A stretch of DNA of 64,000 nt, taken from positions 118,029 through 182,028 of the forward strand of contig CAVRBT010000015.1 in NCBI GenBank assembly GCA_963719275.1, given 5' to 3'. Shown here one piece after another: positions 51,437 to 58,961 of the stretch (position 1 is its first letter; each line of letters starts with the position of its first letter). Source of the DNA: AC-32 sp963719275 (GTDB lineage Bacteria > Actinomycetota > Thermoleophilia > Gaiellales > Gaiellaceae). Below the pieces are notes generated by a model. The model was not told where the DNA came from. It ran no database searches and was given only the letters and a program-made list of their open reading frames with translations. The position numbers and the translations under genes were made by a program.

Positions 51437-54400
51437 CTAGTGGTGGCCGCGGCCGTTGAGCTTCATGCGCCAGATGCCCTGCGAGTGCGTCGCTGCGTAG
51501 AGGACGCGCGCGCAGTGGCCTCCGCCCATGCACGTGGGCACGCGGTTGGACGGCTGGATCTCGAGGTGCATGACCTCGTAGCGAGGCATGCCCAGCGTCG
51601 TGTGCCAGCCACCGTGCCCGTCGTTCGATCCGCGAAGCACGCCGAAGTCCGTCGAGACGTACAGCGTGTGCGTCGCGTCGTCGCGCACGACGTCGGAGAC
51701 CGGCAGGTCACCGTCGTCGAACGGCGTCGGGTAGGCGTTGGTGCCGCTCTCCACGTTGAGGTTCGTGAAGACGCCCGAGCCGGTCGCCGAGCCGTTCTCA
51801 CGGACGTCGAAGACGTGGCCCGGAGTGGTCGGCGTCGCGGCGTTGTAGCCGGAGTACACCGCCCACGCGTGACCCGCGTCCGCCGGGTCGACGTAGATCC
51901 CGCTCGGGAACCGCGTCGGCGAGGTGGCGTTGTCGATCCGGTGCCACGTCACGGCCGCCGGGTCGCTCGCATTCACGTTGTGGGAGACGAAGATGCGGCC
52001 GGCCGAGGTGGCTGCCCACATCGTCCCGTGGTCGGCGCCGGAGCGGGCCATGAACGACATCGAGCCGCCGGTGCGGTCGGCGCCGTAGAAGGTGCCCGTC
52101 AGGTCGCCGGCCGTGTTCAGACCGGCGGGGCCGAGCGGCTGGTAGTCACCGCAGTGCGGGTCGTTGCCCGGGGTCACGAACTCCGGACAGTTCGCCTCAT
52201 AGAAGGCGGTGTTCGGGGCCTTGTCCTGCGGAACCGCACCCGGGGTGCCGGCGCCGAACGCCCACGTGCGCCAGACGTGCGCACCGCCGTTGTAGATCGG
52301 GTGCGTGCCCGGCTCCGGGTTCGGATCGCCGATCTGCGGCCAGTAGAACGCAAACGGCTCGCCGCTGTTGACGAGCGGAGCCGTGGTGATCACCCAGCGC
52401 TCTGGGTCGCCGTTGCGGAAGTTCGAGTCGCCGAACCCGCCCGTGAACTCGTTTGCACGCCACGTCGGCTCGGTCGCGTCGTACACGGTATTGCCGCCGT
52501 CCCCGTACACGATCTGGTTGAACACGTTCTGGCTGCAGCCGTTGTTGTTCGACCAGGTGCCGTTGTCCTGGGTGCCGGCCATGACCTCGCACGAGAGCAT
52601 GGGGTTGATCGACACGCCGATGAACTGCAGCGTGCTGCTGAGACGGTTGTCGATGTGGTCGAGCGCCGTCGGCACCCGCGAGAGCAGCCGCTTGCACGTC
52701 GTGTAGCTCCCGCTCGAGGGCGGCAGCGGGCCGCCGAGGCTCCGGTGTGGCTCGTCGCACTGCGACGAGATGTCGGTGAACGAGCCGCTCGTGCGGATCA
52801 CGCCGCCGTCGCTGGACTCGATGATCTGCGTCGGGCTCCCCGGGTTGACGACGATCTCGTGCTGGTCGGGATGGATCCCGTTCGGGGCCATGACGCAGCC
52901 GTTGTCGAAGTACGGCGCGAACGCACACCACGGAGCCGGCGTGTCACGCGCGTCGTTCGTCAGGTCGGTGAAGGTCCGGAGGTCGGGTCGCGAGCCGTCC
53001 GGGTCGCCGGCCGTCGTCGAATACAAGACCGCGCGGCCGTTCGAGCGGCCGTTTCCGCAACCGACGCCCTTCGTGTCGCACGGCAGCTCGCCGTACTCGA
53101 ACGAGCCGAGCACGTACACCGTGTCCGGCATGCCGGCCGGCGTGTAGACGTCCTCGTCGTACCAGCACTGACCGGTGCAGAAGTCGTCCGTGGCGAAGAA
53201 CGGGCTCGACGTGGTCTTCGAGGTCAGGTTCTGCCAGCCGGTGTAGGTGGCCGGGAAGACGTTCGCCGGGTTCGGCTCGGTGTTCCCCGTCGCCTGCGAG
53301 GCCAGCAGCGAGGCCGCGGGCTGGTCGCCGACGTCCGTGCGCCAGAAGTTCGACGCGAGCGCGCCGGAGATGCCGCCACCGTTGGCGGTGCCGTCGGTCA
53401 GGTAGATGCGCGTGTGACCGCCCTTCGCGGTCAGCGCGAACATCGTCCGGTCGATCCCCGCGCCCTGGTTGAACTGCGGCGCGAAGACCTGCTGGAACGC
53501 CGTCGGCGCCGCACCGGCGTCACGCCTCCATGCGCCGGCGTCGAACGCCGCCGCGTAGACGACGTTCGGGTTCAGCGGGTCGAGGCCGACGTCGGTGACG
53601 CCGAAGCCGTTCGCGATGTTGCCGTTCCAGACCTCCGTGAAGGTCTGGCCGCCGTCGAACGACTCGTAGAGACCCGGCTCGTTCGCGCCGGGCTCGAGGC
53701 GGGTCGTCCCGCCGTTGCCGATCGTGTGCGAGAGGCCGCGAACGGCCTGCGCCGAGCCGACGATCATGTGCCGGCTGTCGCGCGGGTCGATCACGATCCC
53801 GTTGATGCCGCGGCCGAGGAACGCATCCTTGCCCGGCGTGACGCAGGCGTAGGTCGCGTTGCTGACGCAGCGACCGGGGATCTTGGTCCAGTGGTTCCCG
53901 CCGTCCTTCGACTTGTACAGGCCGACGCCCGCCTCACAGCCCGACGAGCAGCGGTTGCCCTCGCCCGTGCCGAGGATCAGGGTGTCGTGCTTCTTGTCGT
54001 TCGGGTCCAGCACGAGCTGGCCGACCGAGTTCTGCGCGAGATCCTCGGGAGCCACCTGCTTCCACACCGGGTCCGGCGCGATGACGTTGTCCGTGCGCCA
54101 GACGCCACCACCCGAGGTGCCCGCCCAGACGCGACACTTGTTCGCCTTGCACTTGGGGTCAGCGACGAGCGCCACCGTCCGGCTCGCCGTCACGTTGGTC
54201 GCGCCGCTGAAGGCCAGGACGCCAGGCTCCACGGCGTACTTCTTCGGGCCGTAGAGACGCCACTTGGCGGAGTCCCACTGGAACCCGCGGCCGTGGCTGC
54301 CGCGCAGGGACTTGCGCAGGCGCGCGTCCCGCTTGGCGATCTTCAGGAAGGTCGACTTCGCCCTGGCGACGATCGCCGGCGAGATCGTGTTCGCCGGATA

Positions 54401-54613
54401 CGTGCGCGCCGCGGAGCGATACGCCTCGAAGCCCTGAGCGGGGCCTTCACCGGCAGTCCCTTCCTTGTTCAGCAGGCCGGCGCTTCCGGCGCCGAGCCGT
54501 AAGACCTTCGTTCCGCCGGACGAGCGTCCGGCCAGGAACACGAGGGTCAGGGCGACGGCCGCGGCCAAGAGGAACACCGTCCCCGACAGGACCGTCGTGC
54601 GCGTTCGTGTCAT
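51437..54613 (-). CDS. Secreted Asp-box/VPS10-like giant protein (1058 aa)
   Basis: Longest protein in the window. From the ATG at 54613 (MTRTRTTVLSGTVFLLAAAV) with AAGGGGAGAG before it. It shares the architecture of the 48402 product: AYRSAARTYPANTISPAIVA after the anchor, KCRVWAGTSGGGVWRTDNVI, LILGTGEGNRCSSGCEAGVG, Asp boxes SKDGGNHWTKI and SFDGGQTFTEV, NGIHPDQHEIVVNPGSPTQI and AGTQDNGTWSNNNGCSQNVF. It ends in a basic tail LNGRGHH. Cysteine-rich and beta-rich; probably two stacked propellers. Role unknown. Confidence 0.85.
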   Translation of the reverse strand: MTRTRTTVLSGTVFLLAAAVALTLVFLAGRSSGGTKVLRLGAGSAGLLNKEGTAGEGPAQGFEAYRSAARTYPANTISPAIVARAKSTFLKIAKRDARLRKSLRGSHGRGFQWDSAKWRLYGPKKYAVEPGVLAFSGATNVTASRTVALVADPKCKANKCRVWAGTSGGGVWRTDNVIAPDPVWKQVAPEDLAQNSVGQLVLDPNDKKHDTLILGTGEGNRCSSGCEAGVGLYKSKDGGNHWTKIPGRCVSNATYACVTPGKDAFLGRGINGIVIDPRDSRHMIVGSAQAVRGLSHTIGNGGTTRLEPGANEPGLYESFDGGQTFTEVWNGNIANGFGVTDVGLDPLNPNVVYAAAFDAGAWRRDAGAAPTAFQQVFAPQFNQGAGIDRTMFALTAKGGHTRIYLTDGTANGGGISGALASNFWRTDVGDQPAASLLASQATGNTEPNPANVFPATYTGWQNLTSKTTSSPFFATDDFCTGQCWYDEDVYTPAGMPDTVYVLGSFEYGELPCDTKGVGCGNGRSNGRAVLYSTTAGDPDGSRPDLRTFTDLTNDARDTPAPWCAFAPYFDNGCVMAPNGIHPDQHEIVVNPGSPTQIIESSDGGVIRTSGSFTDISSQCDEPHRSLGGPLPPSSGSYTTCKRLLSRVPTALDHIDNRLSSTLQFIGVSINPMLSCEVMAGTQDNGTWSNNNGCSQNVFNQIVYGDGGNTVYDATEPTWRANEFTGGFGDSNFRNGDPERWVITTAPLVNSGEPFAFYWPQIGDPNPEPGTHPIYNGGAHVWRTWAFGAGTPGAVPQDKAPNTAFYEANCPEFVTPGNDPHCGDYQPLGPAGLNTAGDLTGTFYGADRTGGSMSFMARSGADHGTMWAATSAGRIFVSHNVNASDPAAVTWHRIDNATSPTRFPSGIYVDPADAGHAWAVYSGYNAATPTTPGHVFDVRENGSATGSGVFTNLNVESGTNAYPTPFDDGDLPVSDVVRDDATHTLYVSTDFGVLRGSNDGHGGWHTTLGMPRYEVMHLEIQPSNRVPTCMGGGHCARVLYAATHSQGIWRMKLNGRGHH

Positions 54614-54698
54614 CACTCTCCCCTTCTGCGTTGACGACGTGCGCGCGGGAGCGACCCTCGCTCGAAGAACAGCCACCCCCGCGGGTGGTGCAGGGTGG

Positions 54699-54728
54699 CT
54701 TATATGCGAGCGTAGATCAGGCTGTCAA
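54699..54728 (-). promoter_or_regulatory. Consensus promoter of the 51437 gene
   Basis: TTGACA-N18-TATAAG on the minus strand, about 86 bases before the ATG. Twin of the promoter at 51308, including downstream CCACCCTGCA-like against CCTCCCTGCA context. Confidence 0.75.
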
Positions 54729-54736
54729 GAACAGAA

Positions 54737-56488
54737 TTAGGGGCCGACCGCGGCGGCAGCGTCCACGAGCCCCGCGCCGTACGCGTCGCCGAACGCGATC
54801 GGGTGGGACTGGTCCACGTGACAGAAGCCCGTGGCGCACGGGGTCCCGTCGAGCGCGGGAGCCGTGTTCGTCGCGTCGTTCGGCCCCAGGTAGTTCACCG
54901 GCGAGCGGTCGGCGGTCTCGGCAAGCCGGCGCACGAGCTCGGCGGGCCGGCCGACAAGGTCGTGGTGAGACGAAAGAACGAGCGCCGCCACTCCCGCCGC
55001 ATTGGGGGTCGACATCGACGTCCCCTGCAGCCAGCCGAAGCCGTCGCCGCGGGCGGTGAAGCACGCGGAATTGAAGATCGAGCCCGCGAAGGGATCGGTG
55101 CAGATCAGGCCGTGCTTGGCGAGAGCGCCGAACGACCCCCAGCCGCCGAAGAGCACGTTGCCCTCGCCGCCGTCGTAGCCGGGGATCTCGTAGCGCCGGG
55201 CGCCTCCCGGCGCGGCCAGGTCGACGCGCGAGCCGTAGTTCGAGTAGTAGGCGAGCTGGTCGCGCGCCCCGACGTGGTCCTGCCAGCGCAGCGGGACCGA
55301 CGCGGGCGCGGCACCGATCGCCTTCGCCGTGGCGGAGACCATCGTCACGCCCGGGACGCCGGAGGGGACGACGAGCCAGCCGCGCAGGTCGTAGTCGGCG
55401 AGCGAGTCGCTGCCCGGCGAGGCGGTCGCGATGCCCTCGCTGCCGAGGGAGACGCGCCCGACGTCCTCGAGCTGCCGGCCGCCGACGCTCATCGAGACGC
55501 GGTCGACCCGCACGTGCTCGTTGCCGGCGGCGCCGAAGACCGCCACCCCGTTCGAGCGGCAGTAGTTCACCGCGTCGGTGAAGAGGAGGTAGTCGTCCGG
55601 CGTGAACGGGTCCGACGGATCCATGTAGCCCTCGATCGACATGTTCACGATGTCGATGCGCGGGTCGGAGCACGCTGCGACGAGGCCGGAGAGGATCCAG
55701 CTCGAGAGGCCGCCGAGGCCGGCCGCGAGCACCTTGTAGGAGCCGATCCGCACGCCGGGGGCGACGCCGTTCGAGGCGAAGCCGTTCAACGCGCCGGCGA
55801 TGCGGCTCGCGACCCACGTGCCGTGGCCCTCGAAGTCGCCGTCGCGGCAGTCGCGCAAGCCCTTGCGGTCGATGACGCCCAGGCCGTAGAGCGCGATCAG
55901 GTCGGAGCACGGGATGAAGTTGCCGCCGATCGACCGGTCGACTACGCCCTTGAGCTCCTTGTGGTTCGCGTCGACGCCGGTGTCGAGCACGGCCACCGCG
56001 ATCGAGCGGCTGCCGGTCGTGCGCTGCCAGGCCTGCTCGACGTCCATGCGGTCGTCGTCCCACTGGAAGAGGCCGTGCCAGGGATCGGCGACGCGGTCGT
56101 CGTGGTGGCCCGCGCCGGGACCGCCACCGCGGCCGCCGGCGAAATGCAGGTCCGCGCCGCGGTCGGCCGCGAGCAACGTGTCCGGGAAGAAGTTCGTGAC
56201 GGAGCGGTTCGCGTCGATCCGTACGCCGAAGTCCGCGGAGCGAGGCACGACGGCGAGCGCGTCGATCGCGCTCAGGTCCGTGACCACGACGCCGCCTGCG
56301 GCCGTGACGGCGGCGTGCATCTGCGCCGGCGTCGTCTGCGGGGAGAACCGCACGACCGTGACACCGAAGGGGTTGCCGGCCGCGGAGGCCGAGCCCGCGA
56401 AGGCGCAGGCTGCGATGACAGCCGCAAGGAGGAGGGCGAGCCGCTTCACCGTGTTGCAGGTTTCGGCACGGAGCCTGGATTCCTGCAT
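54737..56488 (-). CDS. Secreted subtilisin-family (S8) serine protease
   Basis: 583 residues. N-terminal signal (VKRLALLLAAVIAACAFAGS after 13 residues; a GTG at 56449 is an alternative start), an inhibitor-like propeptide (VVRFSPQTTPAQMHAAVTAA) and the catalytic domain. The triad is visible: Asp169 in AVAVLDTGVDANHKELKG, His222 in GHGTWVASRIAG and Ser491 in GTSMSTPNAAGVAALV; oxyanion Asn323 is in GAAGNEH. It is embedded in the Asp-box cluster on the same strand, so it may process or trim those surface proteins. Confidence 0.93.
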   Translation of the reverse strand: MQESRLRAETCNTVKRLALLLAAVIAACAFAGSASAAGNPFGVTVVRFSPQTTPAQMHAAVTAAGGVVVTDLSAIDALAVVPRSADFGVRIDANRSVTNFFPDTLLAADRGADLHFAGGRGGGPGAGHHDDRVADPWHGLFQWDDDRMDVEQAWQRTTGSRSIAVAVLDTGVDANHKELKGVVDRSIGGNFIPCSDLIALYGLGVIDRKGLRDCRDGDFEGHGTWVASRIAGALNGFASNGVAPGVRIGSYKVLAAGLGGLSSWILSGLVAACSDPRIDIVNMSIEGYMDPSDPFTPDDYLLFTDAVNYCRSNGVAVFGAAGNEHVRVDRVSMSVGGRQLEDVGRVSLGSEGIATASPGSDSLADYDLRGWLVVPSGVPGVTMVSATAKAIGAAPASVPLRWQDHVGARDQLAYYSNYGSRVDLAAPGGARRYEIPGYDGGEGNVLFGGWGSFGALAKHGLICTDPFAGSIFNSACFTARGDGFGWLQGTSMSTPNAAGVAALVLSSHHDLVGRPAELVRRLAETADRSPVNYLGPNDATNTAPALDGTPCATGFCHVDQSHPIAFGDAYGAGLVDAAAAVGP

Positions 56489-56503
56489 CCCCCTTCCGGA
56501 AGG

Positions 56504-56532
56504 CGAGGGGCCGCCCGTGAGGCGGCCCCTCG
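56504..56532 (-). terminator. Hairpin after the 56561 gene
   Basis: CGAGGGGCCGCC/GGCGGCCCCTCG stem with a CGTGA loop, 28 bases past the stop codon. Confidence 0.6.
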
Positions 56533-56560
56533 GTCACGGCACGTGCTCGCGCCGGTCGAG

Positions 56561-58396
56561 CTACTTGCTGTCGGGCGATGCCACGTAGACATCCTCCTCG
56601 ACCGTCCCGCGAAGACCACGGGTGTCCGCCCAGGCGAGATACGGGTCGCCCTTCGTGTTCACGGTCACCCACATGTAGTCGCCGAGGAAGCCTGCCTCGA
56701 GCGGGTTGTTCGCCGGCACCAGGTTCGGCATCGACGAGGTCGTGATCCTTGTGTACTTGAACGACCGCGAGGACGAGACCGGGTTCTTGACCGTCGCCAT
56801 CGTGATGTCGTTGCAGCCGGTCGACTCGCAGCCCCCGTAAGAGCGGTCGTAGTAGCCGATGTAGAGCTTCGATCCGTTCGGCGCGACCGCGCTCCACGGC
56901 ATCCACTGCGCGCTCGGCCCGAACTCCGAGGCCGGCGTGACGTTGATCGTCGGCCCCCAGGTCACGCCGCCGTCCGTGGAGACCGCCATGAAGACGTCGT
57001 TGTCGCACGGCGGTGTCGCGGTGGCCGCCGATCCGAGCGGGTTACAGTTCGCCTGACCGTTGCGGAAGTCGGCCCAGATGCCGTACAGGTTGCCGCTGTT
57101 GTCGACGGAGATCGAGCCCTCGACGAAGTCGTCCATGCGGTAGCCGTTCGGCGGCAGGCACTGCCGCCCGGCGGGGCACGCCGTGGTCGGGTCAGGGCCG
57201 GTCGGCTGTGTGCCGATGTCGTCGCCGATCTTGTACGGGCCTTCCCAGCTTGCCGGGTTCGAGCAGTCGGCAGCGGCCGGGCACTTCACCATCAGGTGCT
57301 GGTTGACGCCGAGATTCGGCGTGTTCCCGTTGCCGAACGCGACGTAGACCGTGCCGTCGCGGCCGACGATCGGGTGCGAGCCCTGGTCCTGGTCACAGGC
57401 GTTCGGATCGGACTCGCCGCTGAACACGCCGCAGTACGCCGCGCTCGAGCCGCTGATCTCGATCCCGGGCGACCACGTTGCTCCGCCGTCGGTCGACTGG
57501 CTGAAGTAGATCGGGCTGTGAGCGCCCACGCCCGCGCCGGTAGCAGCGTCGAAGCGCGTCCACGTGGCGTAGACGTTGTCCGCCTTCGGACTGGAGGCCG
57601 TGGCGTCGGCGACGATGAACTCCTTGTCGTTGAAGACGTTCGGGTCGTTGTCGCTCGCCACGACACCGAGCGGGTCGTCGGAATACTCCTGGAAGGGGCC
57701 AGGAGCCGGCGAGTGGTAGAAGGCTCCGCCGATCCCCTTGTTCGACTTCGCGACGACGAACGCGCTCGCCGGTGAGGTGAGGTCGAACAGGACACCGGCG
57801 ACGTAGGCGTTCCCCTTCGAGTCGAACGTCGCCGTCGGGTCACTGCAGGCGTCGAACGTGTGCCCGTCGCCGCCGACGAACTGGTAGAAGGGCGGGATCT
57901 GGTCTCCCCACGTGCGGCCGCCGTCGAACGACCAGTCGTAGCCGCAGTGGTTGAAGCCGACGCGAGAGTCGTTCTGGCCCGCGATCAGGTTCTTCTGGTT
58001 CGTCGGGTTGACGACGACGACTTCCTCCGCCTGACGGCGAAGCGAGCAGTCCTGGTTGGCCCGGACGTTCGAGCCGCTCTTGCCGCCGCCGTGGAAGGTG
58101 TTCTGGCAGCCCTGCGTGCCGGCGGTCGAAAGGCCGCCGACGTGGTGCGAGCCACGGGCGTGAGCGGCGCGACGCTCGAAGTAGCCGGTCGCACCCAGCG
58201 CCGCGTTGACGACGCCGCCGGAGACCGCCGCTCCGAACTTCCCGCGCGGGGCCTTCCCGGTCTCGACATCAACCGCGTGCTTGAGCACCTGGTTGCCGAC
58301 GGGCTGGCTGGTCGCGCCGTGCGGACGAAGCGCCGCTCCCGCGATGCCGAAGGCGATCAGCGTCGCGGCAAGCAGCGCCCGAATCGTGATCTTCAT
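56561..58396 (-). CDS. Secreted Asp-box protein (611 aa)
   Basis: Exported protein MKITIRALLAATLIAFGIAG, with GGGGGAGCG before the start. After a propeptide-like segment there are QDCSLRRQAEEVVVVNPTNQ and KNLIAGQNDSRVGFNHCGYD, Asp boxes SFDGGRTWGDQ, STDGGATWSPG and STDGGVTWGPT, GTVYVAFGNGNTPNLGVNQH, and FLGDYMWVTVNTKGDPYLAW near the end. It shares the QNDSRVG-Y/F-NQCG block with the gene at 61926 and the FLGDY block with 30243/32087. Function unknown. Confidence 0.85.
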   Translation of the reverse strand: MKITIRALLAATLIAFGIAGAALRPHGATSQPVGNQVLKHAVDVETGKAPRGKFGAAVSGGVVNAALGATGYFERRAAHARGSHHVGGLSTAGTQGCQNTFHGGGKSGSNVRANQDCSLRRQAEEVVVVNPTNQKNLIAGQNDSRVGFNHCGYDWSFDGGRTWGDQIPPFYQFVGGDGHTFDACSDPTATFDSKGNAYVAGVLFDLTSPASAFVVAKSNKGIGGAFYHSPAPGPFQEYSDDPLGVVASDNDPNVFNDKEFIVADATASSPKADNVYATWTRFDAATGAGVGAHSPIYFSQSTDGGATWSPGIEISGSSAAYCGVFSGESDPNACDQDQGSHPIVGRDGTVYVAFGNGNTPNLGVNQHLMVKCPAAADCSNPASWEGPYKIGDDIGTQPTGPDPTTACPAGRQCLPPNGYRMDDFVEGSISVDNSGNLYGIWADFRNGQANCNPLGSAATATPPCDNDVFMAVSTDGGVTWGPTINVTPASEFGPSAQWMPWSAVAPNGSKLYIGYYDRSYGGCESTGCNDITMATVKNPVSSSRSFKYTRITTSSMPNLVPANNPLEAGFLGDYMWVTVNTKGDPYLAWADTRGLRGTVEEDVYVASPDSK

Positions 58397-58554
58397 CGCT
58401 CCCCCTTGTCGTTGGACCGCTGCAGTGCGGTCCGCGCCGGTCTTTCGGTGAGCACCCCCTTCGCGGCGTCCACGCGCGGACCGAATCAGGGCGGCACGAT
58501 ACTCGACACGATCGCACTCCGCCGGAGTCCTGAACCGCTGGCATACTGGGAGCG

Positions 58555-58905
58555 ATGGGGAAGCTCGTGATCGCCGTCGCGGCGATCGTCGCCGCGGCGC
58601 TCTCGCTTACCCTCGTCGGTCTCGGCGCCGGCTCGAAGGGAGCAGCTTCACTGTCGCTCGTCCGCACGGCGCCGCTGAAGCTCGCGGGTCGGCACTTCCG
58701 CCCGCACGAGCGAGTCGGCCTGACGGTCTCGGTCGGCGGCAGGAAGCTTCGCAAGACGCTTACCGCGACGGGCTCCGGACGCTTCACCGCCGGCTTCGCT
58801 ACAGGCGCCGGCCGTTGCGAGGCGGTCGCCGGGATCGCACTCGGCCGCGCAGGCAGCCACGCGGCGCTCAAGCGCGGGCCACTGCCCGCCTGCAAGCTCT
58901 CCTAG
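58555..58905 (+). CDS. Small exported protein, family with the gene at 47977
   Basis: 116 residues: signal anchor MGKLVIAVAAIVAAALSLTL VGLGAG, then LVRTAPLKLAGRHFRPHERV GLTVSVGGRKLRKTLTATG and GRFTAGFATGAGRCEAVAGI, ending CKLS. Strand-rich and with a cysteine pair, like its paralogue. Only plus-strand gene between two minus-strand Asp-box genes; divergent from 56561. Confidence 0.7.
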   Translation: MGKLVIAVAAIVAAALSLTLVGLGAGSKGAASLSLVRTAPLKLAGRHFRPHERVGLTVSVGGRKLRKTLTATGSGRFTAGFATGAGRCEAVAGIALGRAGSHAALKRGPLPACKLS

Positions 58906-58915
58906 GTGCAAACGG

Positions 58916-58945
58916 CGAGGGGCCGCCGAAGCGGCCGGCCCCTCG
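58916..58945. terminator. Hairpin between convergent genes
   Basis: CGAGGGGCCG/CGGCCCCTCG-type stem just past the 58555 stop, serving either strand. Confidence 0.6.
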
Positions 58946-58961
58946 TCAGGTGTGCGAAGCG

